Assembly: GCA_012934845.2 (NCBI GenBank)
Contig: WNNJ02001602.1
Coordinates: 62,001 to 126,000, forward strand
Origin: Pomphorhynchus laevis
Lineage: Eukaryota > Acanthocephala > Palaeacanthocephala > Echinorhynchida > Pomphorhynchidae
DNA: 64,000 nt
Direction of reading: 5' to 3'
The translations under genes were made by a program, and so were the position numbers. How positions within the stretch are numbered: position 1 is the first letter of the stretch; each line of letters begins with the position of its first letter. This document shows, piece by piece, positions 56,826 to 64,000 of this stretch. The notes beneath the pieces are model-generated. The model saw only the letters and a program-made list of their open reading frames with translations. It made no database searches and was not told the DNA's origin.

Positions 56826-57354
56826 ATTGTTTGATATAAAATTGACAAATACTACTACGTAAGTTGACTTTAATTATCGAAACGAAAAATGAAAGCCTTG
56901 ATTATTATTAATTAATCAATGGGCTTATTCGAGGTTTCGATAACATCCACTATCAAATTCAGTAAATCTAAATCTTGACTTGCTATAAATGATAGCTTCA
57001 TGCTATCCAAATATACGATTAATCAATTTTTGGTAAAATGCGAAGCTAAATAAAAAGTAAATAGAGTTATAATGAAATCATTTGGAAGCATATCTTAGCT
57101 GTTATGGGTATCATTTAAAGTTATTTATCATTTAATAATAAATCTACACAGCAACTTCCAAAATCAAAATAATTTATGTAAATTTAAAAAAAAATCTATT
57201 TTTTTTATTTTGGAGCAGTATCAATAATCACTCTTTAAAAATAAAGAAGTAAAATAAACAAACTAAAAGTATTATAATGGACGACCTTTTATATATTATT
57301 CATGGACGACCTTTTATAAATTGAATTCAAACTTGTTCACATTACCTTAAAATA
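56826..57354. other. AT-rich filler
   Basis: No gene. A 16-base phrase TGGACGACCTTTTATA occurs twice, at about 57278 and 57302. Confidence 0.5.
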
Positions 57355-57657
57355 AGTCTTGGTTATTGAAACTCTTACAAACAAGCGAACACTGAAGCGA
57401 ATCTACAAAATTGAAAAGAATTACTTACTAAAAGAACTACTTACAAATCTTAAACACACAATCGACTTTCCAGCAGTCATCCCGAGATACAAGGGCTCTG
57501 ACTAGTGCGCATATCATATTTGTGATTTTTTCTTCACAAATGGTAAAAAAAAGGTCAAAATAAAAACGATACTTATAGGAATGGGCGGACTAAGGCTGAT
57601 AGCAAACATGATGCATCACATATCACTGGTAGCGAAGAGGAATACGGTAGTCTGCAG

Positions 57658-58635
57658 GTGGCTTGTGATGTTCCCGGCTGCAGTGTTTGGACGACAGTTT
57701 CTCTGTTAACTTCGTTGCGTAACAGCTACACTATCAAGAAATATATATGTGGATTTTGCTGTGCGTCTAGGTTCATGCAAATGGGATGCGTTAGTGGACA
57801 GGCAAATATATCACATGTTGGTGTTCACGGTGATGAACACACTATGGAAGTATGTGAATTTGATGTGGATGATTCCGTTCACGAATCGCAGCATTTCAAG
57901 GAAATAACTAACTTACCCGTTGAACTTGAATCTGGTATCGCATCTTCAAATGTAACCTGTGATAGAACGGTAAGTCCTAGAAACAACGTTCGTATATTGC
58001 GAAAAACAAAATCGGCATTGGAAGAACGGTTGATTGAAAACAGCATCACGGCAAGCTCAGTGCGTGTACATGAGAATTCACTTAAGCTCAATGAACCTAC
58101 TGATAATCTTTCACAGGACGAGTTACCCAGTTCTGTGTCTTCTAAGTTCAAAAGTTCTCACAGAGTGTATAAGAAAAATCGAAGCGCTTCAAGGGACAGG
58201 TGCATTCTTTTCGCCAATCTATCTGAATCAAATTCTTCTGTGTCACAGGAGCGAGTAAACGATGATGTTAGTGCGATAAGAGGAGTTCTGAATAAAATAT
58301 TCCATGCTAACGATAAAGATATAGCTAAGGAGATTGTGGTTAGAAGTTTGTTCCGGCTGGGAAGGCGAACAAACAGTTCAAACATACCGCGATTGTTAAA
58401 GGTTGTGGTAGATTCGTCAACTCATGCAAATTATATATTTAGTCGGGCTCATCGTCTCGAAAAAAACTCAATACGTATTTTGAGAGATCTATCTTTTGAC
58501 GATCGTTCAAAACTGAAAAATGCGAGGAACGAGCTTCACAAGCGTTTACTATTAGGCGAGAAAGATCTATGCATTAGAAATTTTCGAGTTGTTCGTCGAA
58601 AGCCATTTGTCCGTTGGAAACCATTAGAACTGTAG
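57658..58635 (+). CDS. B2 LINE ORF1 protein
   Basis: A 325-codon frame that here opens at a GTG. The same frame extends upstream through QNKNDTYRNGRTKADSKHD. An ATG at 57539 (MVKKRSK-like) lies one base out of frame in an A-run, so the true start is probably there with a one-base slip. The N-terminus has the Cys cluster ACDVPGCSVWTTV ... YICGFCCASRFM as in A2. Residues 175-325 form the RNA-binding part: RDRCILFANLSESNSS, NDDVSAIRGVLNKIF, IPRLLKVVVDSSTHA, EKDLCIRNFRVVRRKPFVRW. The expected role is binding LINE RNA in the RNP. It overlaps ORF2 by 22 bases. Confidence 0.8.
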   Translation: MACDVPGCSVWTTVSLLTSLRNSYTIKKYICGFCCASRFMQMGCVSGQANISHVGVHGDEHTMEVCEFDVDDSVHESQHFKEITNLPVELESGIASSNVTCDRTVSPRNNVRILRKTKSALEERLIENSITASSVRVHENSLKLNEPTDNLSQDELPSSVSSKFKSSHRVYKKNRSASRDRCILFANLSESNSSVSQERVNDDVSAIRGVLNKIFHANDKDIAKEIVVRSLFRLGRRTNSSNIPRLLKVVVDSSTHANYIFSRAHRLEKNSIRILRDLSFDDRSKLKNARNELHKRLLLGEKDLCIRNFRVVRRKPFVRWKPLEL

Positions 58636-61520
58636 ATAGATCGGTATCCTCTAGCATGTGTGGATCTTTGATTACCGTACTAGCAACAGCTAGTCCATGT
58701 CGAGATGTTTCGTCTTCCATGAAAATTGCATTTACAAATGCACGTAGCGCAGTTAATAATTTGGATGAGATTAGGTATTGGATACGTTTTCATGATGTCA
58801 ATGTCTTTGGAGTTTGTGAAAGTTGGTTTCATCCTGACATATCTGATGATATGGTTCACATACCTGAATTCGCTCTTTATAGATCTGATCGAGCCCATGG
58901 ACGCGGTGGTGGAGTTGCCTTCTATGTGCATGTGAGTTTGATTGTTAGTTCAGCCGTAAAATTCATTGATGATTCATGCTCTGCCGAGGCTCTACAGTTG
59001 AGTATTACGCAATCTGGGAGTGCTATTATTACTTTATGTATAGTATATCGTGCTCCGGGCGCAATATCGTTCGCTCTTATTGATTTCCTTAAGAATATAC
59101 CCAAGTGCCATAAATTTTTTATCTTTGGTGATTTTAACATGCATTCATACAATTCCGCCCTCTCCAGTATTGCAACTTATGATAAATATACTATGTCGTT
59201 ATGTAATTTATTGTATGATGAAATGTTGCTTATTCAACATGTTCATTTTGATACTCGTTTCTCCGCAGAATCATCCTCGAAGATTGACCTGCTGTTTACT
59301 AGACTTGAATATGATATTTCTTCAATTGACAAAGAACCTCCAATTAGTTCAAGCGATCATGTGGTGGTCAAGTTTCTGATTCCTACTAATTCGACCGGAT
59401 CAGACAGTGTAGAGATTGTTGAGAAGCGAGTACGGAAAGTTATCCCAGATAATGAGATAATTGAATATGCTAAAAGGATTTCTTTTGTAAGTAATGATGG
59501 TGATGTGGAGAGCATGTGGCAGTCTATCAAAAGTGGGGTAATTCAAGTCCTAGACGAATTTGCTCCCATGCGTGTATTTTCCAAGCGTAAGAGGTCTGAT
59601 AAACCTCCGTGGTTTGATAGCGAACTAAAGCGTTGTATAAGGTTGAGAAATAAGGCGTGGAGTCTCTGTAGTAAGAGTGATGCTTTATATAGTGAGTACA
59701 AACTAATACGCAATAAATGCAATCGCTTAAAATCAAAAAAGAGATACTTGTACGAGAATGATGTTGCTATGTCTTTAGGACACACACCCAAGCGATTTTG
59801 GAATTATGTTTGTCGATCAAGAGTATCTAATTCTAGTGTCCGACGCATTCATATCGGAAACGAATTAGTTGAAGACCCTATGAAAATTTCTGAGGCGTTC
59901 GCTGATGTGTTTGCACTATCGTTAAATAGGGATGATGCTTATAAAGTCAATATTTGTAATGGTTCATCAATCTGTCAGAGTCCATATATAATTATCACGA
60001 TGGAGGAAGTTGAGATAGAGCTATCAAGGTTAGCTAAATGCGTGTCAGCTGGTCCTGACGATATCCCCACTTATATCCTTAAGCTCTTGAAATGTATCCT
60101 GTCATATCCGCTTTCCAAATTATTCAACGTTTCTCTCAATACGTCGATAATTCCAAATGATTGGAAATCGGCGATTGTGGTACCACTTCCGAAAACGAAA
60201 AATGCTTGCGATGTTAGTGATTTTAGGCCCATAAGTTTAACATCTACTGTAAGTAAGGTACTTGAGAGAATTGTTCACAAAAGATTAATAAATGTATTGG
60301 GTTCAATAAACTATTTGAGCGACTCTCAACACGGTTTTCGGCATGGCCGCTCATGTCTAACGAATACTTTATGTGCACGTGAACAATGGGCTGACGCAAT
60401 TTCATGTGGATTGGTTGTCGATGTCGTCTATTTGGATTTCTCCAAGGCATTTGATCGCGTTCCACATGCTGAATTAATAAGTATTCTCGAATCTATTGGT
60501 GTAGATTACTATCTGACTCGTTGGATTGAGAACTTCTTGAGTGGTCGACAATTTTATGTAAGAGTAGGTAATGCTTTTTCATCTAAACGCAGTGTTATAC
60601 GTGGTGTACCTCAAGGAACGGTTCTCGGGCCATTATTATTTTGCATTTTTATCAACGAGTTGTTGAGATCGCTTAATGTACCACACTTAGCCTATGCTGA
60701 CGATTTGAAGTTATGGAATGTGATCTCGACTGAACGAGACTGTTTGTCATTGCAGCGTGACCTGGATTTAGTGTATGAATGGAGTCTTACTACAGGAGTA
60801 TCATTAAACCTGGAAAAGTGTAAGAATATGAGATTGGGTCGTGGACGCAAAGGATGTCATACCTACTTCATTGGTGTAAAAGAACTTGAGATAGTTTCGA
60901 CTCATCGTGATCTTGGTATTTTGATCGATTCATCTTTAAAGACACGACATCATTACAACATTCAATTAGGCAAAGCTAGAAAAATGATGCACACTATCAA
61001 AAATTGCTTTCTGAAAATAAATCCATCGTCGTTCAGGGTGCTGTTTAACTCATTATTGAGACCAATACTTGAGTATTGCTCTCCATCTTGCTTCCCATGT
61101 ACACGGACTGAACTGAATGCTGTCGATGGAGTTCTTCGCCGTATTACCCGTTTATGTCCAGACTGTAAGTATTTACCTTATCGTGAGAGACTTAAAGTGA
61201 TTGGCATATTTGACATGAAGGTGAGGTTAATGTTTATCGACTTGGTTGCAACGTGGAAATTATTGCACAAATTTGATGGATATCCTCGAAATATTATGGC
61301 GTGTCGTAATAATAGATCCAGGCGACATCATTCGATGACAATTTTTAAACAGCATACTGGGAAACTATCGCCTGTCACAAGATTGTCAAGACGTGTAGTT
61401 AACGTGTGGAATAGTTTTCCTGAATACGTTGTTGCCTCCACAACGCTGACTTTATTTAAGAAGCGATTGCGAATATGTCTGGAACAGATCGATAATATGG
61501 AGAAGCTATCGTATCCCTGA
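58614..61520 (+). CDS. B2 LINE ORF2: APE endonuclease and reverse transcriptase
   Basis: An intact 968-codon frame. EN: Asn42 in FTNARSAVNNL, Glu69 in GVCESWF, GRGGGVAFYV (96-105), GDFN at 172-175, SSDH near 246-249. Linker: PPWFDSELKR (341-350). RT: AGPDDIPTYILKLL (489-502), FRPISLTSTVSKVLER (547-562), HGFRHGRSCLTN (583-594), VYLDFSKAFDRVPH (605-618, catalytic Asp), GVPQGTVLGPLL (664-675), YADD 694-697. C-terminal domain: RRITRLCPDCKYLPYRERL, NVWNSFPEYV. It nicks target DNA and copies the LINE RNA at the nick. The ATG lies inside the ORF1 end in the -1 frame, which suggests termination-reinitiation. All catalytic residues are present. Confidence 0.92.
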   Translation: METIRTVDRSVSSSMCGSLITVLATASPCRDVSSSMKIAFTNARSAVNNLDEIRYWIRFHDVNVFGVCESWFHPDISDDMVHIPEFALYRSDRAHGRGGGVAFYVHVSLIVSSAVKFIDDSCSAEALQLSITQSGSAIITLCIVYRAPGAISFALIDFLKNIPKCHKFFIFGDFNMHSYNSALSSIATYDKYTMSLCNLLYDEMLLIQHVHFDTRFSAESSSKIDLLFTRLEYDISSIDKEPPISSSDHVVVKFLIPTNSTGSDSVEIVEKRVRKVIPDNEIIEYAKRISFVSNDGDVESMWQSIKSGVIQVLDEFAPMRVFSKRKRSDKPPWFDSELKRCIRLRNKAWSLCSKSDALYSEYKLIRNKCNRLKSKKRYLYENDVAMSLGHTPKRFWNYVCRSRVSNSSVRRIHIGNELVEDPMKISEAFADVFALSLNRDDAYKVNICNGSSICQSPYIIITMEEVEIELSRLAKCVSAGPDDIPTYILKLLKCILSYPLSKLFNVSLNTSIIPNDWKSAIVVPLPKTKNACDVSDFRPISLTSTVSKVLERIVHKRLINVLGSINYLSDSQHGFRHGRSCLTNTLCAREQWADAISCGLVVDVVYLDFSKAFDRVPHAELISILESIGVDYYLTRWIENFLSGRQFYVRVGNAFSSKRSVIRGVPQGTVLGPLLFCIFINELLRSLNVPHLAYADDLKLWNVISTERDCLSLQRDLDLVYEWSLTTGVSLNLEKCKNMRLGRGRKGCHTYFIGVKELEIVSTHRDLGILIDSSLKTRHHYNIQLGKARKMMHTIKNCFLKINPSSFRVLFNSLLRPILEYCSPSCFPCTRTELNAVDGVLRRITRLCPDCKYLPYRERLKVIGIFDMKVRLMFIDLVATWKLLHKFDGYPRNIMACRNNRSRRHHSMTIFKQHTGKLSPVTRLSRRVVNVWNSFPEYVVASTTLTLFKKRLRICLEQIDNMEKLSYP

Positions 61521-61599
61521 TTTTCTTAACTCTATCAATTCTACATTTTGTTTAATTTTTATTTTATTTTTTCGTGAGCAGACTGAACAGCCATATAGG

Positions 61600-61660
61600 C
61601 TTTGTCTTGTATGTTTTTTTTTAAAGAAAAATTTTTATTTTCGTAAAACATACAAGAATG
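61600..61660. repeat. Inverted repeat at B2/G5 tail-to-tail junction
   Basis: CTTGTATGTTTT at about 61608 (B2 3' end) is mirrored by AAAACATACAAG at about 61646 (inside the G5 3' UTR), with an A/T-run centre. The two LINE 3' ends meet here. Confidence 0.7.
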
Positions 61661-64000
61661 TGTCCAAAAGTAAAGAACTAAAGAATTCTAGAATCCAATC
61701 ATAAGCTAAGTTATTTCTCTTTAATTCGAATCTTCCGGCTTTCGTGACATCTCTTCTGTTGATCGAAAATGATCGTGAATAGGTTTTCCATATGTAGAGC
61801 GTGGCGCTCTTAAACAGGCAGATGCAGCACGAGCTAAGGCAAATGAAATTTTCTCTCGTATATTTTTTATTATTTGAGGATATGGGAGTTCGCGTTTTGA
61901 GCTTAATTTTGACGCTATTTGCTTCATTATCCTATTAGATTCCTGACTTGATCCTCCTGAAGACGAAAAAATTAACGGACTGAAATGCGCCTGTTCTAAA
62001 CTTAAAATTCGCTCTCCATACTTCGAAATTTTTCGTTTTTCATGGTATTCAAAGTCAGCCTTACACTCAGTTCGGGAGTTAGAGGGAGCATGTACATTAA
62101 ATATTGCGACATCCAAAAATGTCCGCTCAAACCGGCTTCCGAATAGTCCACTACATACAACATCCAGACGCGCTTCTTTCGATATGCTTGTGCTATTGTT
62201 GTTAAAACGATAATCAGATGGAACGGTTGCTAATACTGGTTCAACCTCCACGCCACTGCATATCCCGCTTAAGAGATGAGAAAATATATCCCTTACTTCA
62301 TTATGCCTGATAGATGGTAGCGCTCCGGTCTTGCACGAAAATGCATGATTGATAGTCATTTCTGAAGAACATATGCATTTTTTATTTTCTAATGCTCGCA
62401 AAGACCATCCATAGCGACCTGCTAATGCATCGCTAAACTCATTGTTTGTAAGCCGAAACCCCTCGTGACGTAGAGGTAGGGAAGATAGCCACGATGAAGC
62501 TCCCTTGTAACTAGCATGTGCCAATATCTTAAAGTAATCCGATGGTAGAGATTTTAGTATTAATTCTTTCCTCGATTTGGCTACATTTAATCTCATGTAT
62601 GAAATATTTCTAGCTGTTTGAGTTTGAACATCCCTCAGGTTTTCTCCCGTATATCCGTCTCGATAGGTTTCGTACATTCTACGAGAATAATCGTACTCCA
62701 AGTCAGCGATGTATTCCGGATCAACTAACCCAATGCCCCCTAACTTGAACGGTAGAGTTAATAATTCTTTATGTGCTTGTTCAATTTTCGCTTGTGTGAT
62801 TGACTCAATAAAACCGCTATACAATAGGTTTTTAAGACATCTAGTGACATCCGTGCACATTGGTACTGTTCTGTAAGTATATATCCATTTCCATTGCACA
62901 GAGTGTATTAACCCGGAATAAGCAGTTTGTCGATCAATTTTACTAACTTCAACTAATCTTTCAAGTGTGGATGCCCAGGATGTTACCCTGGTTTTTATAA
63001 TATCCAAAACATCAGCTTCTGCTCCAATGGGAGTTCCGAGTACTTCGATAGCACGCTCACTTATTTTACAGTCAGAGAAGTTGCTAGTGTCGAATTCATG
63101 TTCCTTGTGTATTAGCAGCTGTGTCTTTAGTGGATTAACGTAATAGCCAAATTTTGGGCCTATTGTTTTTAGTATTTCCCAGGCTTTATATAAATCATCG
63201 CTAGGACCGACAAAATTTGCATCGTCTGCGTACCATCGTTGAATCACGGATGGTAAACATTTTTGAATATGAAGGATGAGTGGTAGAGTCGAAACGGCAA
63301 ATGCAGCCATGGCCAAAGGGTCACCTTGAGTGAAACCCTCTTTTGAAAATATCGGATCACTACCAGTAAACATTGTTGATGATTTTATGTATAAGTTCAC
63401 TAGTATTGTTTCAAGAGACGGACAAATGAATTTTATGTTTGCTAATGTTAGGCGTCGATTTACGGAATTAAAAGCGTTTGTTGCATCCACGGCCAGTAAG
63501 CCAAAGTCAACCCGAGAGTGAAAGGAATCTGATAAGGAATGAACAGCGAATTCTATTCCGCTTCTCTGTGATGCGCACAATTGCACAGTTCCCATTACAT
63601 CCTGAATATGTCCTCTAATTTTTCCTAAAACGACTTTGCTAATTATCCGTCGTTCCACTTGTCCCACGCCAATTGGTCGTATACCTGCAGTCTTTTTTAA
63701 AGCTATAAGTCTACTCGCTACAAACGCACGCAAACTGTTAGGATTGATATGCTCCGAAGCTAATCGTATTGCAAATTCCGCTAGTGATGTTGCCAACTTC
63801 TTAGAGTGGATACCGAATCCAGTTAACATTCTCTTCCACATTATTGCATTTAAGCCTGAAGGTCCAGCGCCACCTTGAGTTCTCCTTGCTGCTGCAATGA
63901 TTTCGTCTGCATCTATAGAATAAAATATGACTGGATGATGACTAGTTACTCCCTCAACAAAATCCGATAGAATAGCACTCTGATCTATTTCAGCAGGGTA
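61640..64000 (-). mobile_element. RLE LINE G5, runs off window edge
   Basis: Reversed element whose ORF is open to position 64000. The 3' UTR (61720-61640) differs from G1-G4 and lacks their GGGCCCATTTGCGGGAACC terminus, so it is a sister subfamily. Confidence 0.85.
61721..64000 (-). CDS. G5 LINE RT and restriction-like endonuclease (partial)
   Basis: A continuous reverse frame of about 759 codons, open at the window edge. From the edge inward: VIFYSIDADEIIAAARRTQG and GGAGPSGLNAIMWKRML, RT fingers RPIGVGQVERRIISKVV, palm LLAVDATNAFNSVNRRL, EGFTQGDPLAMAA, catalytic RWYADDANFVG. Then the thumb, SYKGASSWLSSLPL, zinc knuckle CICSSEMTINHAFSC, SIRHNEVRD, ARLDVVCSGLFGSRFER, TFLDVAIFN, and a basic tail with FALARAASACLRAPRS. 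All RT and RLE motif residues are present and no break is visible, so it may be functional. RLE LINEs of known groups insert at specific sequences. The N-terminal DNA-binding part should lie beyond the window. Confidence 0.85.
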   Translation of the reverse strand, partial: YPAEIDQSAILSDFVEGVTSHHPVIFYSIDADEIIAAARRTQGGAGPSGLNAIMWKRMLTGFGIHSKKLATSLAEFAIRLASEHINPNSLRAFVASRLIALKKTAGIRPIGVGQVERRIISKVVLGKIRGHIQDVMGTVQLCASQRSGIEFAVHSLSDSFHSRVDFGLLAVDATNAFNSVNRRLTLANIKFICPSLETILVNLYIKSSTMFTGSDPIFSKEGFTQGDPLAMAAFAVSTLPLILHIQKCLPSVIQRWYADDANFVGPSDDLYKAWEILKTIGPKFGYYVNPLKTQLLIHKEHEFDTSNFSDCKISERAIEVLGTPIGAEADVLDIIKTRVTSWASTLERLVEVSKIDRQTAYSGLIHSVQWKWIYTYRTVPMCTDVTRCLKNLLYSGFIESITQAKIEQAHKELLTLPFKLGGIGLVDPEYIADLEYDYSRRMYETYRDGYTGENLRDVQTQTARNISYMRLNVAKSRKELILKSLPSDYFKILAHASYKGASSWLSSLPLRHEGFRLTNNEFSDALAGRYGWSLRALENKKCICSSEMTINHAFSCKTGALPSIRHNEVRDIFSHLLSGICSGVEVEPVLATVPSDYRFNNNSTSISKEARLDVVCSGLFGSRFERTFLDVAIFNVHAPSNSRTECKADFEYHEKRKISKYGERILSLEQAHFSPLIFSSSGGSSQESNRIMKQIASKLSSKRELPYPQIIKNIREKISFALARAASACLRAPRSTYGKPIHDHFRSTEEMSRKPEDSN

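Larger units (their letters stand above)
57355..61630 (+). mobile_element. B2 LINE (CR1-like), nearly intact two-ORF element
   Basis: 5' UTR about 57355-57657, ORF1 to 58635, ORF2 58614-61520, and a 3' UTR ending CAGACTGAACAGCCATATAG, GCTTTGTCTTGTATG. Both ORFs are open. The only suspected lesion is near the ORF1 start. The most intact element here and the best candidate for recent activity. Its 3' end directly faces the 3' end of G5. Confidence 0.9.

Noticed and set aside
57278-57320. Direct repeat TGGACGACCTTTTATA as a TSD of B2
   Set aside because: Both copies lie on the same side of B2 and within 40 bases; it is a short tandem duplication.

Overview
This window is eukaryotic (metazoan) DNA made almost wholly of retrotransposons nested in one another. 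I recognise no complete host gene, tRNA, rRNA or CRISPR array. The mix suggests an invertebrate: many CR1/Jockey-like LINEs, an RTE fragment of the type common in nematodes, LINEs with a restriction-like endonuclease (RLE), and compact Gypsy elements in AT-rich filler. A nematode is my best guess, at low confidence. Family labels (A1, A2, B1, B2, C, D, E, F, G, H) are working names used only here.

Layout. 0-4.7 kb: a decayed F-type LINE RT, AT-rich filler with a short tandem repeat, and one possible host exon near 3.6 kb. 4.7-8.8 kb: A1 LINE pieces and an A1/A2 composite. 9-11 kb: a Gypsy gag fossil and a foldback. 11.2-13.8 kb: a reversed A2-like LINE. 14-22.6 kb: a reversed F LINE split by a Gypsy element with about 90-bp LTRs. 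That Gypsy is itself interrupted by a copy of the F/Gypsy junction. 22.6-31.5 kb: A1 fragments, a D fragment, filler with three inverted-repeat elements, and RTE pieces. 31.9-39.3 kb: LINE H, then a second Gypsy split by LINE C and RLE-LINE G1 fragments. 39.3-45.5 kb: G2, C, G3, G4 and the 3' half of LINE E. 45.5-54.7 kb: an A2 LINE inserted in E, with B1 inserted in the A2 5' UTR and an A1 piece in its body. 54.7-56.6 kb: the 5' half of E. 57.3-61.6 kb: B2, the most intact LINE here, with both ORFs. 61.6-64 kb: G5, an apparently intact RLE LINE that runs off the edge.

The two-ORF LINEs (A2, B2) encode an ORF1 RNA-binding protein with an N-terminal Cys cluster, and an ORF2 with APE-type endonuclease plus reverse transcriptase. 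ORF2 overlaps the end of ORF1 in the -1 frame. Each CR1-type family ends in a short 3' stem-loop, probably the signal its own RT recognises. The G family instead has an RT followed by a zinc-knuckle/RHN/D...D restriction-like nuclease, as in site-specific LINEs.

The most interesting signal is that four of the five G copies have their 3' end at or beside the 3' end of a CR1-type LINE, always tail-to-tail. One of them has a clear 13-bp target duplication. This suggests an RLE LINE that uses the 3' ends of other LINEs as its insertion site. The second is the self-nested Gypsy/F locus.
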